From positions 1 to 35,697 of the forward strand of contig CADCUO010000015.1 in assembly GCA_902805915.1 (NCBI GenBank): a stretch of DNA of 35,697 nucleotides, written 5' to 3'. This document shows positions 1 to 9,949 of this stretch, piece after piece. The notes under the pieces were generated by a model. The model had not been told where the DNA came from and did no database searches. It saw only the letters and a program-made list of their open reading frames with translations. The position numbers and the translations under genes are program-made. The DNA is from an uncultured Propionibacteriaceae bacterium. GTDB lineage: Bacteria; Actinomycetota; Actinomycetes; Propionibacteriales; Propionibacteriaceae. Positions within the stretch are counted from its first letter, which is position 1, and every line of letters begins with the position of its first letter.

Positions 1-1301
1 GAGTGGCGGCGGCCAGCCGATGCCGACCCGGTGACGGCACTCCACGTGACGGCGATCAGCTCGAGCTCGGCAATCTGCTGCGAAATGCTGCTTCCGGCTG
101 CACGGCCCCTTTCCGTCAGCCAGTTGAGATGCCGCAGGACCGGCTGCACCTCCCGACCGGCAACCATCAGCGCCAGGCACACCTGGGTCGCGGCCAGACC
201 CAGACCAGGCGCTGCGGAGTCGGCGGCTAGCACCACGGCGACGGCTCGGTCCAGCAGATCTTCCTCCCCGATCCGGTTGTACTCCCCACACAGGTATGCC
301 GCGGCCAGCGGTTGCGAGTCGGCCAACCCGGCAACGACTGGCTCCCCTGCGGTGAGCCGGGCGGTGTACAGGTCAAGCGCATCGGTGGCGTCGTCGATAT
401 CGGTGACGAGCGCCTGGACCAGCGCGTGCTGGACGATCATGGCGTCCGGCAGCCGAGCCAGCTTGATCAGCCCGGCGCTGGTTCTCGGCTGCAGCAGAGC
501 ATCTTCGGCTCGGTCACAGATGATCTCCTCCACCGGGGGAACCCACTGCAGCTGCACCCGGGTCGTACCCCGTGCCGATCGCTGCTCCACCAGGTAGCTG
601 CCAGCGCGGACGCTGGTCAGTTCCACATGTGCGGCTGTCTCGGTGATCTCCAGCTCATCGGACACCACCAGGGCGGCGTCGTCGTCGCGGCCCATCTCCA
701 GTACCTCACCGACGGTGGCGCACAGCGTGTCCGGGACGGTCGGATGCCGGGTCCGGCCGAACTCCAACGGGGTCGCGTACCAGTCCCAGTGCCACTGGAC
801 CACATAGCGGGCGCTCCCGGCCAGCTCCATCCGACCGAGATGCAGCCCGGCACTGGTGACCCGGTCGACCGCGCCCACCTGTAGCACGCCGCCCAGCAGC
901 AGACCAGCGCCACTGCACGGCTGAACAGAGTATGACGCCTCCGCGCCGGCAGCCAGCGCCCAGCCCAGGTGTCCGGCAGCTGGGCGCAGCGCCAGAGTCA
1001 CTGCATCAACGGTCACTGGAGCGTCGCCCACGCCGGAAAAGGCCAGCCGCATCCCCCAGCCGGCTGCGAACGTGTGTCGAACCACGACCTGCAGCCGGTC
1101 CGCGATTTGGTACGTGAGCTCGACCTCGTCCGCATCGGCCGTCAGCTGAGGCTTCGGCAGGTCCTCGGCTCGGCCGTCGATCACCACCTCAGAGAGTACG
1201 GCGCCCCGCAGATAGCAACGCGATGGCTCGGAGGCGTGCGCGACCACAACCACCTCCCCCGATGTGTCGAGCTGGACGACCGTCGAGTCGCTGGAGAACA
1301 T
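1..1301 (-). CDS. Uncharacterised protein, C-terminus runs off left edge (at least 433 codons open)
   Basis: Hand translation from ATG at 1301 (MFSSDSTVVQLDTSGEVVVVAHASEPSRCYLRGAVLSEVV...) stays open to position 3. The start overlaps the nei-like stop (TGATG). Absent from ORF track because no stop lies in the window. Confidence 0.8.
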   Translation of the reverse strand, partial: MFSSDSTVVQLDTSGEVVVVAHASEPSRCYLRGAVLSEVVIDGRAEDLPKPQLTADADEVELTYQIADRLQVVVRHTFAAGWGMRLAFSGVGDAPVTVDAVTLALRPAAGHLGWALAAGAEASYSVQPCSGAGLLLGGVLQVGAVDRVTSAGLHLGRMELAGSARYVVQWHWDWYATPLEFGRTRHPTVPDTLCATVGEVLEMGRDDDAALVVSDELEITETAAHVELTSVRAGSYLVEQRSARGTTRVQLQWVPPVEEIICDRAEDALLQPRTSAGLIKLARLPDAMIVQHALVQALVTDIDDATDALDLYTARLTAGEPVVAGLADSQPLAAAYLCGEYNRIGEEDLLDRAVAVVLAADSAAPGLGLAATQVCLALMVAGREVQPVLRHLNWLTERGRAAGSSISQQIAELELIAVTWSAVTGSASAGRRH

Positions 1302-2107
1302 CATCGGCGTCGCTGGCACCTGCCGCACCAGAACAGGTTGCGCCCAGCGAGCACCTCGGTGCGCACCTTGGATCCGCAGACCCAGCACGCCATCCCGGCC
1401 CGCCGGTACACGTACACCTCACCCCCGTGGTTGTCCTGGCGCGGCGGCCGTCCCATCGCCTCGGCGGCGTGCTCGGGGCGTACGGTGTCGATGCGGTTGT
1501 CGACCACGCCCTGCGGCATCAGCGTCACCAGGTCAGCCCAGATCGCGTCCCAGCTGCGCCGGCTGATCTGGTTGCCGGGACGGTGCGGGTCGATCCGGTT
1601 CCGGAACAGGACCTCGGCCCGGTACACGTTGCCGACTCCCGACAGCACCGACTGGTCCATCAGCAGCGCCGCAATCGGACGCCCAGACCTGGTTATCCGG
1701 CTCCAGGCGACCTCAGGATCGGCATCGTCCCGCAACGGGTCGGGTCCCAGCAGGGCTAGCTGCGCCCCTATCTCGTACCCAGTGCGGACGACACAGAGCT
1801 GCGGGCCACGCAGGTCGGCGACCCGGACCGCCGACTGGATCCGAAGCCGGACCTCCCCGCGCGGTTCCGCCGGCGCGGAGAAGGTGAACTTCCCGATCAA
1901 ACCCAGATGGACGTGCAGCCAGCGGTCGCTGTGGAACTCCACGAACAGGTGCTTCCCGTGGGCGCTCGCTGCCTCCAGCTGGGTGTGGTTCAGCAGTTCT
2001 GCCGACTCCGCGAACCGGCCCTGTGGGCTGCTGACCGCGACCACTACGCCAGCGAAGGCGTCGTTGAGATCCAGGGCCAGCCGATGCAGGGTGTGTCCCT
2101 CGGGCAT
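1301..2107 (-). CDS. nei: Formamidopyrimidine-DNA glycosylase / endonuclease VIII family (Fpg/Nei)
   Basis: MPEGHTLHRLA N-terminus (catalytic Pro-Glu after Met), LMDQSVLSGVGNVYRAEVLFR, C-terminal zinc finger CWVCGSKVRTEVLAGRNLFWCGRCQ. The ORF track start at 2164 is upstream of the likely ATG at 2107. Confidence 0.93.
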   Translation of the reverse strand: MPEGHTLHRLALDLNDAFAGVVVAVSSPQGRFAESAELLNHTQLEAASAHGKHLFVEFHSDRWLHVHLGLIGKFTFSAPAEPRGEVRLRIQSAVRVADLRGPQLCVVRTGYEIGAQLALLGPDPLRDDADPEVAWSRITRSGRPIAALLMDQSVLSGVGNVYRAEVLFRNRIDPHRPGNQISRRSWDAIWADLVTLMPQGVVDNRIDTVRPEHAAEAMGRPPRQDNHGGEVYVYRRAGMACWVCGSKVRTEVLAGRNLFWCGRCQRRR

Positions 2108-2192
2108 GTCACCCCCCATCCGTTCCACCAGGGCTCGCGCTGACGACTCGGTCTTGTGACTCACCGCCTGGCACGACGTTTAGGCTGTCACT

Positions 2193-2462
2193 ATGACAGG
2201 TGCGACGTCGCCTGGGACACGGTCCCATGGCGTCCCTTCTCCTTCGCCGCAGGACCGCCCGAGCTCTTCTTCACTGCCCAGTCATGACTCCCGGGATCTG
2301 TGGCCACGCGACTTCGGCCGGGACGGAGTATCCGGGCTGTTGACACCCACTCGTGCGATGCGGGCCCGAGACGTGTCTCGACCAGCACCTGAGGATGAGG
2401 AGCTGGCCGAGAGCGTACTGGCCGAGTTGATTGCCAGGGTGGACGGTCGGCGCCGACCTTGA
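2193..2462 (+). CDS. Small hypothetical protein (89 aa)
   Basis: Open frame ending LAELIARVDGRRRP, located between divergent nei and convergent rpiB. No family assigned. Confidence 0.5.
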   Translation: MTGATSPGTRSHGVPSPSPQDRPSSSSLPSHDSRDLWPRDFGRDGVSGLLTPTRAMRARDVSRPAPEDEELAESVLAELIARVDGRRRP

Positions 2463-2474
2463 CTGCCGCCTCGG

Positions 2475-2942
2475 TCAGCTCGGGCTGATCGTGGGTCCGC
2501 CTCGTTCGTAGTCGGCCAGCAAGGCGATGCGGCGGGCATGCCGTTCGTCGCCGCTGAACGCTGTGTCGAGGTAGACCCGTACCAGCTCCAGCGCTTCGTC
2601 TTTGGTGTGCATCCGAGCGCCGATGGAGATGACGTTGGCATCGTTGTGCAGCCGGGCCAGCTCCGCGGTGTCGTGGTCGTACGCGAGGGCCGCCCGGGTC
2701 CCTTTCACCTTGTTGGCAGCGATCTGCTCGCCGTTACCCGATCCTCCAACCACGATGCCGAGTGAGCCGGGCTCCGCAACCACCGCTTCGGCCGCAGGGA
2801 TGCAGAAGGTGGGATAGTCGTCCTCGGCGTCGTAGACCTCCGGGCCGTGGTCGACGACGTCGTGGCCTTCGGCGGTCAGTTCTGCCACGAGGAAGTTCTT
2901 CAGCTCGAAGCCGGCGTGGTCGCTGCCAATGTGTACGCGCAT
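2475..2942 (-). CDS. rpiB: Ribose-5-phosphate isomerase B
   Basis: MRVHIGSDHAGFELKNFL, GIVVGGSGNGEQIAANKVKGTRAAL, HNDANVISIGARM: RpiB/LacAB signatures. Confidence 0.95.
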   Translation of the reverse strand: MRVHIGSDHAGFELKNFLVAELTAEGHDVVDHGPEVYDAEDDYPTFCIPAAEAVVAEPGSLGIVVGGSGNGEQIAANKVKGTRAALAYDHDTAELARLHNDANVISIGARMHTKDEALELVRVYLDTAFSGDERHARRIALLADYERGGPTISPS

Positions 2943-3040
2943 GCCTGCACTATCTCAGGTGGCGGGTGGCGGCGACGGTCCGGTGGGCTCAGCTGAGCGT
3001 GCCGCTGGGGGGATTGGTGGGTCGGCCTACCCTGGCCGGC

Positions 3041-3838
3041 GTGGATCGACGTCGTCTGCTCGCCCTCGGCGGGTTCGCCGGGCTCGCCGCGGTGACCGGC
3101 TGCTCGGACGGGTCGTCGTTGGCCGACGAGTTCGGCGAGCCGGCGTGGGAGCGTGCATACTGCGTCCCTCGGGCGAGTCTGGAGCTGCACACCAGGATCG
3201 GCGGGCTGCCGATGGTCTATGAGGTGACCGGGTCGCGGAGCCGGCTCTTCTTCGAGCCGGGATTCTTCGCCCAGCTGCAGGCCTGGCTGGACTTCCACCG
3301 CAACACCTCGGGCATCGGGCTGGACCAGGTCTGGACCTACGGCAGCTGGGTCGACGGCGGCTCTCGCTGTGACTCCTGGCACAACTCCGGTCGGGCGTTC
3401 GACCTGTCGCGGCTGCGGCGGCGGGACCAGACCTTCATCTCGTGCCGGTACGACCAGTGGGGGGAGCTGTCGGGCACCGAACTGGCGGCAGCCCAGCGAA
3501 ACTACTGGCAGGTGGCCGCCGGTGCGCACCTGCACTTCGCGTACGTGCTGACGTATCTCTACGACGCGGCCCATGCCAACCACGTCCATCTGGACAACGG
3601 TCGGTCCGGCACCGGGTTGTCCACCTTCAGCACCCGGTCCCGAGTCCAGGTGCAGGCAGTCCAGGCGATCTGCAGCCACGTCTGGGAGTTCCCCGTCGAG
3701 GTCACCGACCGGTGGGACTCGGCAACCCAGCGGGCCACCCGCAGGGTGCTGGAGCGGATCGGCGTGGCCGGACAGCTGGACGACTCCGTAGAGAACTGGC
3801 ACGCCTTTTTGCGAGCCAGCGTCGGGCCGACGACGTGA
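3041..3838 (+). CDS. Extensin-like / M15-peptidase-fold secreted lipoprotein
   Basis: GTG start 3041 gives MDRRRLLALGGFAGLAAVTGCSDG (twin-Arg-like signal with lipobox). Motifs SWHNSGRAFDLSRL and AHANHVHLDNG. Confidence 0.8.
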   Translation: MDRRRLLALGGFAGLAAVTGCSDGSSLADEFGEPAWERAYCVPRASLELHTRIGGLPMVYEVTGSRSRLFFEPGFFAQLQAWLDFHRNTSGIGLDQVWTYGSWVDGGSRCDSWHNSGRAFDLSRLRRRDQTFISCRYDQWGELSGTELAAAQRNYWQVAAGAHLHFAYVLTYLYDAAHANHVHLDNGRSGTGLSTFSTRSRVQVQAVQAICSHVWEFPVEVTDRWDSATQRATRRVLERIGVAGQLDDSVENWHAFLRASVGPTT

Positions 3839-3875
3839 TCCGGACCCGGGTCGCTGGTGCTGCGTGGGTCACCGG

Positions 3876-4625
3876 CTAACCGGCGATACCGTCCATGATG
3901 GGTCCCACCGTACGAGTGCGCTTGAGCTCGAAGAAGCCCGGATAGGACGCCAGGGCGAGTACTCCGTCGAACACCCGCCCAGCCTCCTCCCCAGTGGGCC
4001 TGGGTGAGATGACCGGACCGAAGAACGCAACATCACCGACATGGATCACCGGGGTGCCGACATCCATCCCGACCGGGTCCATCCCGGCATAGTGGGAAGC
4101 ACGGACTGCGTCGTCGTTGTCGCCGACCTCGGCCACCTCGACCAGCTCGGCGGGCAGCCCGATGTCGGCCAGGGCCGCACGGATGGTGTCGATGGAGACC
4201 TCCTCCTGCCGCAGATGTACCCGTGTCCCGATCGCTGTGTAGAAGGCGGCGAGCTGCTCGGAGCCGTAGTCCCGTTCGACAGCGAGCGCCACCCGCACTG
4301 GCGCAAAATTTCGTTCCAGCCTTTGGCGATCGTCGTCGCTGACGTCATCGCCGTCATTGAGTACCGACAGGCTCATCACGTGGAAGACGGTCTTCACCGG
4401 GCGGACCTTCTCGACCTCGAGCATCCACCGCGACGCCAGCCACGCCCACGGGCACTGGGGGTCGAACCAGAAGTCCACCGTAGTCAGTTCGGTGCCGGAG
4501 GTGTCGTCTGGACCCGGATGCGCAGCTGTGGCGGACGAGGACTTCGCCTTGGTCTTGGACTTGTCGGCCTTGGACTTACTGTCCTTGCCCTTCCGCTTCC
4601 CGTTCTTCTTGCCCGCTTTTGCCAT
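3876..4625 (-). CDS. DsbA-family protein, similar to mycothiol-dependent nitroreductase (Rv2466c-like)
   Basis: [51 protein letters not shown]. Lys-rich N-terminal extension. Confidence 0.88.
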   Translation of the reverse strand: MAKAGKKNGKRKGKDSKSKADKSKTKAKSSSATAAHPGPDDTSGTELTTVDFWFDPQCPWAWLASRWMLEVEKVRPVKTVFHVMSLSVLNDGDDVSDDDRQRLERNFAPVRVALAVERDYGSEQLAAFYTAIGTRVHLRQEEVSIDTIRAALADIGLPAELVEVAEVGDNDDAVRASHYAGMDPVGMDVGTPVIHVGDVAFFGPVISPRPTGEEAGRVFDGVLALASYPGFFELKRTRTVGPIMDGIAG

Positions 4626-4685
4626 GGACGAAGACTACGAGAGTCGCCCCGCTCGCGATTCGGGTGGGCGTGACAGGATCGAGTC

Positions 4686-7274
4686 ATGTTCCCCGACAAC
4701 CTTCGGCGAGACGTCGCCCTCGCCCGGTCCGAGCTGATTCAGACCTCCAGCTACCGCATCCTCGTCGACCTGACCCCGAGTGGCTTGGAGGACCCGGGAA
4801 CAACGTTCAAATCCACCTCGGTGGTCACCTTCACCGCCCGCGACTCGGGTCGCCTGCACATCGACCTGATCGGCTCGACGGTGGAAGCGGCATCGCTGGA
4901 CGGAACCGACCTTGATCCCGGCGCCTTCGCCGAGTCCCGGTTCCCGCTGGAGGTCAGCGCTGGCGATCATGAGCTGAGCATCGCCTCGGTGATGCGGTAC
5001 AGCCGGAGTGGGGCGGGTCTGCACCGGTTCGTGGACCCGGCTGACGACCGCGTCTACCTGTACACCCAGTTCGAGGTCTCCGACGCGCGGCGGGTGTACG
5101 CCTGTTTCGAGCAGCCGGATCTCAAGGCGAGGATGCAGATATCGGTCGTTGCCCCGCAGAGCTGGACAGTGATCTCCAACGGAGCCGACGTCAAGCGGAC
5201 CGAGAACGAGCCAGGCTTCGACCGCTGGGAGTTCTCCGAGACCGAGCCGATCTCCACTTACCTGACCGGCATTGTCGCCGGCGAGTACGCGACCGTTTCC
5301 AGCCCCACTCCCTATTACGGCGTCGACGGTGAGATCCCGATGTCGATCCTGTGCCGCCAGTCGGTGCTGGAGCATCTGGACAGTGACCGCATCTTCGCCA
5401 CCACGCGGGGCGGGTTCGACGTCTTCGAGGCTGACTTCGGGTATCCGTACCCGTTCGGCAAGTACGACCAGGCCTTTGTCCCGGAGTACAACATGGGCGC
5501 GATGGAGAACGTCGGCTGCGTCACCCTGCGCGATGAGTACCTGTTCCGCTCCAGGATGACCGCGGCCAGCTATGACGGTCGCGACAACACGATCCTGCAC
5601 GAGCTGGCCCACATGTGGTTCGGCGACCTGGTCACCATGAAGTGGTGGGATGACCTGTGGCTGAAGGAGTCATTCGCTGAGTGGGCGTCCCACTTCGCGC
5701 AGAGCATCGCCGACGACGATCCCTGGCACGCCTGGGCCACCTTCTGCAATGCCCGCAAGACCTGGGCCTACCGGCAAGACCAGCTGCCCAGTACGCACCC
5801 GATCGCAGCTGACATGGTGGACCTGGAGGCGGTGGAGGTCAACTTCGACGGCATCACCTACGCCAAGGGTGCCTCGGTGCTGCGGCAGCTGGTCGCCTAC
5901 GTCGGCAGCGACGACTTCCTGGCCGGGGTACGTCGGTACTTCGCGGCGCATGCCTTCGGAAACACCCAGCTGGTCGACCTGCTGACAGAGCTGGAACAGG
6001 CGTCCGGCAGAGACCTGTCTGGCTGGTCCGGTGAGTGGCTGGAGCAGGCCGGCGTCAACACGCTCAAAGCCGAGTTCGGCACCGACAGTGAGGGACGCTT
6101 CGACGCCTTCACCGTGTCCCAGACCGCCCCCGCGGAGTGGCCAACGCTTCGTAGCCACCGGATCGCGATCGGCCTGTACAACCTGCAGGGCGGCACCCTG
6201 CAGCGGGTGGAGCGGATCGAGACCGACATCACTGGCGACTCAACTGCGGTTCCCGAGCTGGTCGGGTTGGCGCAGCCCGACCTCCTGCTGGTCAACGACG
6301 ACGACCTGACGTACGCCAAGGTACGGCTGGACCCGCGGTCGCTGCGGACAGTTGTGGACCAGGTCCATGCCATCGCCAGCCCGCTGGCGCGGGCGGTCTG
6401 TTGGGGCGCCGCTTGGGACATGTGCCGCGACGCCGAGATGCCGGCCCGAGACTACGTCTCGCTGGTGCTGCGCGGAGTGGTCGTCGAGTCCGACCTGACC
6501 GCCGTTGGCGCCATCCTGCGCCAGGGCCTGGCGGCGGCCAGGACGTACACCCACCCCGAGATCCGCGACGAGGTGGAATCCACCTGGGAGACCGGGCTGG
6601 CCGACCTGCTGGCCGAGGCCGAGCCCGGCTCGGACCATCAGGTGGCACTGGCCAAGTCATATCCGCTCGCGGTCCGGTCGGCGGCGGGGGCGGCTCGGCT
6701 GCAGGCTTGGCTGGCCGGTGAGCAGGTACCGTCCGGGTTGGAGATCGACACCGACCTACGCTGGCTGGTGCTCACCGCCCTCGCTCGGCTGGGGGTGGCC
6801 GACGAGGCGGCGATCCAGGCGGAGTACGCCCGCGACACCACCATTACCGGCGCTGAGAACGCTGCCGGGGCGCGAGCCGCGCGGCCCACCGCGGAGGCGA
6901 AGGCGGAGGCTTGGCGGCTTGCGGTGACCGAGAACACCATTCCCAACGCCACCCAACGCAGCATCTGCGCCGCGTTTTCCCAACCGGGGCAAGACGATGT
7001 GCTGGCGCCGTACCTGGAGCAATATCTGACCGCGGCGGACGATATCGCGGCCGCCCGGGGAGTGTGGGAGGTGAAGACCACCAGCCTCAGGGACAACGTG
7101 TTGTCGATGCTCTTCCCGCAGCTCGCTGACACCCAGCAGGTGGTTGACCGGATCGACCGCTGGCTGCCGCAGGCAGAGCTGACAGATCCGGTGCGACGGC
7201 TGGTCAGTGAGCGGCGCGACGACGCAGTACGCGCGTTGCGGTGTCAGGAGGCCAGCCGGAAAGCCTCCCAGTGA
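4686..7274 (+). CDS. pepN: Aminopeptidase N (M1 family)
   Basis: NMGAMENVG (GAMEN) and HELAHMWFGDLVT...ESFAEW (HExxH-18-E). Confidence 0.97.
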   Translation: MFPDNLRRDVALARSELIQTSSYRILVDLTPSGLEDPGTTFKSTSVVTFTARDSGRLHIDLIGSTVEAASLDGTDLDPGAFAESRFPLEVSAGDHELSIASVMRYSRSGAGLHRFVDPADDRVYLYTQFEVSDARRVYACFEQPDLKARMQISVVAPQSWTVISNGADVKRTENEPGFDRWEFSETEPISTYLTGIVAGEYATVSSPTPYYGVDGEIPMSILCRQSVLEHLDSDRIFATTRGGFDVFEADFGYPYPFGKYDQAFVPEYNMGAMENVGCVTLRDEYLFRSRMTAASYDGRDNTILHELAHMWFGDLVTMKWWDDLWLKESFAEWASHFAQSIADDDPWHAWATFCNARKTWAYRQDQLPSTHPIAADMVDLEAVEVNFDGITYAKGASVLRQLVAYVGSDDFLAGVRRYFAAHAFGNTQLVDLLTELEQASGRDLSGWSGEWLEQAGVNTLKAEFGTDSEGRFDAFTVSQTAPAEWPTLRSHRIAIGLYNLQGGTLQRVERIETDITGDSTAVPELVGLAQPDLLLVNDDDLTYAKVRLDPRSLRTVVDQVHAIASPLARAVCWGAAWDMCRDAEMPARDYVSLVLRGVVVESDLTAVGAILRQGLAAARTYTHPEIRDEVESTWETGLADLLAEAEPGSDHQVALAKSYPLAVRSAAGAARLQAWLAGEQVPSGLEIDTDLRWLVLTALARLGVADEAAIQAEYARDTTITGAENAAGARAARPTAEAKAEAWRLAVTENTIPNATQRSICAAFSQPGQDDVLAPYLEQYLTAADDIAAARGVWEVKTTSLRDNVLSMLFPQLADTQQVVDRIDRWLPQAELTDPVRRLVSERRDDAVRALRCQEASRKASQ

Positions 7275-8446
7275 CACCGGCTCCGGAAACCTCGGCGCCG
7301 GTAGGACCTGGTCAAGGGACGACCGTGGTGGCTGATGTGGTGGCGGTGATGGACAGGCTCTATCCGCCAGCTACGGCGGAGCCGTGGGATCGGGTCGGAC
7401 TGACGGTCGGCAGCCGGAACGCAGCAGTGACCAAGATCATCTATACCGTCGACTGCACCGCCGCGGTGGTGGCGGAGGCGGTGTCGGTGGGCGCGGACAT
7501 GATCATCGCGCACCATCCGCTGCTGCTTCGGGGCGTCCATTCCATTACCGACGAGGATCCCAAAGGTCGCTGCGTGACCGAGCTGGTCAAGGGTGGGATC
7601 ACCTTGCACGTGGCGCACACCAACGCCGACAAGCCGGCCTGCGGCGTGGTCGCCGCCCTGGCGGACGCCTTGGGCGTGACCGGCACCACACCGCTGGTCC
7701 CGGCCCCGGCCGAGCCGCTGGACCTGCTGGTCACCTTCGTTCCGCAGCCGCAGGAGGCGACGTTGCTGGACGCGCTCGCCGACGCCGGCGCTGGGGCGGT
7801 GGGCAGCTACGACCGGTGCAGCTTCACCAGCCCAGGGATCGGTAGGTTTCGACCGCTGCCGGGGGCGGAGCCGTACCTCGGAACGGTCGGTCAGGTGGAG
7901 CGGGTGACAGAAACCAGAGTCGAGATGGTGCTGCCACGACCGCGCCGCGACGACGTCGTGCAGGCGCTGCTGCGAGCGCATCCCTACCAGACGCCGGCCT
8001 TCCACCTGATCGAGACAGCGACGACAACAGCCACTGACATCGGGCTCGGCCGGATCGGTGCGCTGCCGTCCCCGATGCGGCTGGCGGAGTTCGTGTCCCG
8101 CGTCGGCCAGGCCTTGCCGCGGTCCGGTGGTGTCCGCGTCTCCGGCGACCCCGACCGGGTGGTGGGGCTGGTTGCGGTACAGGCCGGAGCCGGCGACGAC
8201 CTCCTCGACGTCGCCCGCACCCGCGGCGCCGATGTCTACGTCACCTCAGACCTGCGCCATCATCCGGCCAGCGAGGCGCTGGAGTGGGCCGACGCACCGG
8301 CGCTGGTCGACATCCCGCACTGGGCCGCGGAGTACACCTGGCTGCCAGTGGTCCAGCGGCTGGTAGGTGAGCGGCTCGCCGCAGCCGGAACTCCGGTGCC
8401 GTCGGTGATTTCGACCGTGGTTACCGACCCCTGGAACGCAACCTGA
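7271..8446 (+). CDS. Nif3-like dinuclear metal centre hexameric protein
   Basis: WDRVGLTVG, DMIIAHHPLLLRG, HVAHTNADKP, VYVTSDLRHH, DIPHWAAE. GTG at 7271 overlaps the pepN stop (GTGA). Confidence 0.92.
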   Translation: MTPAPETSAPVGPGQGTTVVADVVAVMDRLYPPATAEPWDRVGLTVGSRNAAVTKIIYTVDCTAAVVAEAVSVGADMIIAHHPLLLRGVHSITDEDPKGRCVTELVKGGITLHVAHTNADKPACGVVAALADALGVTGTTPLVPAPAEPLDLLVTFVPQPQEATLLDALADAGAGAVGSYDRCSFTSPGIGRFRPLPGAEPYLGTVGQVERVTETRVEMVLPRPRRDDVVQALLRAHPYQTPAFHLIETATTTATDIGLGRIGALPSPMRLAEFVSRVGQALPRSGGVRVSGDPDRVVGLVAVQAGAGDDLLDVARTRGADVYVTSDLRHHPASEALEWADAPALVDIPHWAAEYTWLPVVQRLVGERLAAAGTPVPSVISTVVTDPWNAT

Positions 8447-8478
8447 GGAACGCTGCGGTGAGCGCGTACCGGGACGGA

Positions 8479-9459
8479 TCAGCTGCTCGGGGCGGCGGCG
8501 CGGAGCTTCTCCAGCAGTGGGCCCGCAGCCTGGTCGAGGAACGCCTGCTGGCCCTGGTCGCCGACCTGGACGATCGCGACGTCGGTGAAGCCTGCCTCCC
8601 AGAACGGCTGCACCGCGCTGACCACCGCATCCAGATCCGGACCGCAGGGGATGGCCTCCGCCACATCCTCGGGGCGGACGAACTGGGTGGCGCCGACGAA
8701 ACCGGCTGGAGTGGGGAGATCGGCGTTGACGGCCCAACCGCCGGCGAACCAGCGAAACTGCTCGTGAGCACGCGCCACTGCAGCGTCCGCATCCGGGTCC
8801 CAGCAGATCGGGACCTGGCCGATCTTCCGTGAGCCCGTAGAACCCTTGATCGAGTCCCACTGGCTCACAGCGTCGGAGTCTGGTTCGACGCCGACCAGGT
8901 GGTCGCCCAGCGGGGCGAACCGCTCGATCGACTTCTCGCCGGAGACGGCCAGCCCGATCGGCACCCCTTCGTCGGGCACGTCCCAGACTCGGGCTGAGTC
9001 CACTCGGAAGTAGTCGCCTTCCCAGGTGACGAGCTCGCCGGTGTGCAGCTCGCGGATGATCTGTACGGCTTCCTCCAGCATGTCTTGGCGCTGCGCCACC
9101 GGAGGCCAGCCCTCGCCGGTGATGTGCTCGTTGAGGTTCTCCCCGGACCCCAGGCCGAGCAGGAACCTGCCGTCGGAGAGCAGCTGCATCGTTGCCGACT
9201 TCTGCGCCACCACCTCCGGGTGGTATCGGATGGTCGGGCAGGTCACATAGGTCGCCAGCTCCACCCGCGAGGTGGCCTGCGCCACCGCGCCGAGCACCGA
9301 CCAGGCATAGGACGCATGGCCCTGCACGGCAAGCCACGGTGAGTAGTGGTCGCTGGACACCTCGAAGTCGAAGCCGAGCCGCTCAGCCGCGACCGCGTAT
9401 CCGACAAGATCCTTGGGGCCGCTTTGCTCGGTCATCAGGGTGTATCCGAACCTGGTCAT
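8479..9459 (-). CDS. LLM-class F420-dependent oxidoreductase (F420-G6PDH-like family)
   Basis: MTRFGYTLMTEQSGPKDLVGYAVAAERLGFDFEVSSDHYSPW, LGLGSGENLNEHITGEGWPP. Confidence 0.9.
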   Translation of the reverse strand: MTRFGYTLMTEQSGPKDLVGYAVAAERLGFDFEVSSDHYSPWLAVQGHASYAWSVLGAVAQATSRVELATYVTCPTIRYHPEVVAQKSATMQLLSDGRFLLGLGSGENLNEHITGEGWPPVAQRQDMLEEAVQIIRELHTGELVTWEGDYFRVDSARVWDVPDEGVPIGLAVSGEKSIERFAPLGDHLVGVEPDSDAVSQWDSIKGSTGSRKIGQVPICWDPDADAAVARAHEQFRWFAGGWAVNADLPTPAGFVGATQFVRPEDVAEAIPCGPDLDAVVSAVQPFWEAGFTDVAIVQVGDQGQQAFLDQAAGPLLEKLRAAAPSS

Positions 9460-9544
9460 CAGTCTCCTCCGTCGACGGGATGCTGACGGTATTCATACCC
9501 CACGGAGGCTCTGGGCATCCGCCCCAGCGCTCGCTATCTTGCGG

Positions 9545-9949
9545 CTAAGGCGTGAGGTGCAGGGTTCGGGGAGCGCGGGCCGCCTCGCCGAGCTGCTGGA
9601 TGCCCCGCACCAGACCGCCGACTATGTCGCCTGCCACGAACGACGACTGCATCGACGCCGCGGCCAGGCCGCACTCCATGTCGTTCAAGGTCCGCTTGGC
9701 CTGGGCACCACTGATGATCTCCAGGGCGCGGAAGCCGGGGTCGCACATCACCAGCACCGAGCGGTCCGGATCTGAGAGCGCGGCATGCAGTCGTGCGGCG
9801 TAGGCGCGGGAGTCCTCCTCCGACGCCCCGACATACACCGAGAACGTCAATCCCGACATCGTCTCCGCGTTGCGGATTGCCCGCTCGATCCGACTGACCT
9901 CGCTGGGACTGAAGGACCCAAGACCGTCGGCTGCATCACCAGCGGGCAC
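9545..9949 (-). CDS. DUF5130 / TPM-like domain protein
   Basis: FSPSEVSRIERAIRNAETMSGLTFSVYVG...ARLHAALSDPDRSVLVMCDPGFRALEIISG. Confidence 0.85.
   Translation of the reverse strand: MPAGDAADGLGSFSPSEVSRIERAIRNAETMSGLTFSVYVGASEEDSRAYAARLHAALSDPDRSVLVMCDPGFRALEIISGAQAKRTLNDMECGLAAASMQSSFVAGDIVGGLVRGIQQLGEAARAPRTLHLTP

Noticed and set aside
31-884. Plus-strand ORFs 31-597 and 312-884 and minus-strand ORFs 617-913 and 706-918
   Set aside because: Shadow frames of the open minus-strand CDS 1-1301, whose frame has far more protein-like composition.
969-2159. 396-aa plus-strand ORF
   Set aside because: Antisense to the well-supported Nei/Fpg gene and the left-edge CDS; translation is low-complexity Arg/Ser/Pro-rich with no family signature.
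3839-3875. Terminator between the extensin-like gene and the DsbA-family gene
   Set aside because: Only short, interrupted complementarity; no convincing stem.
4635-5612. 325-aa minus-strand ORF
   Set aside because: Antisense to aminopeptidase N; a typical GC-rich shadow ORF.
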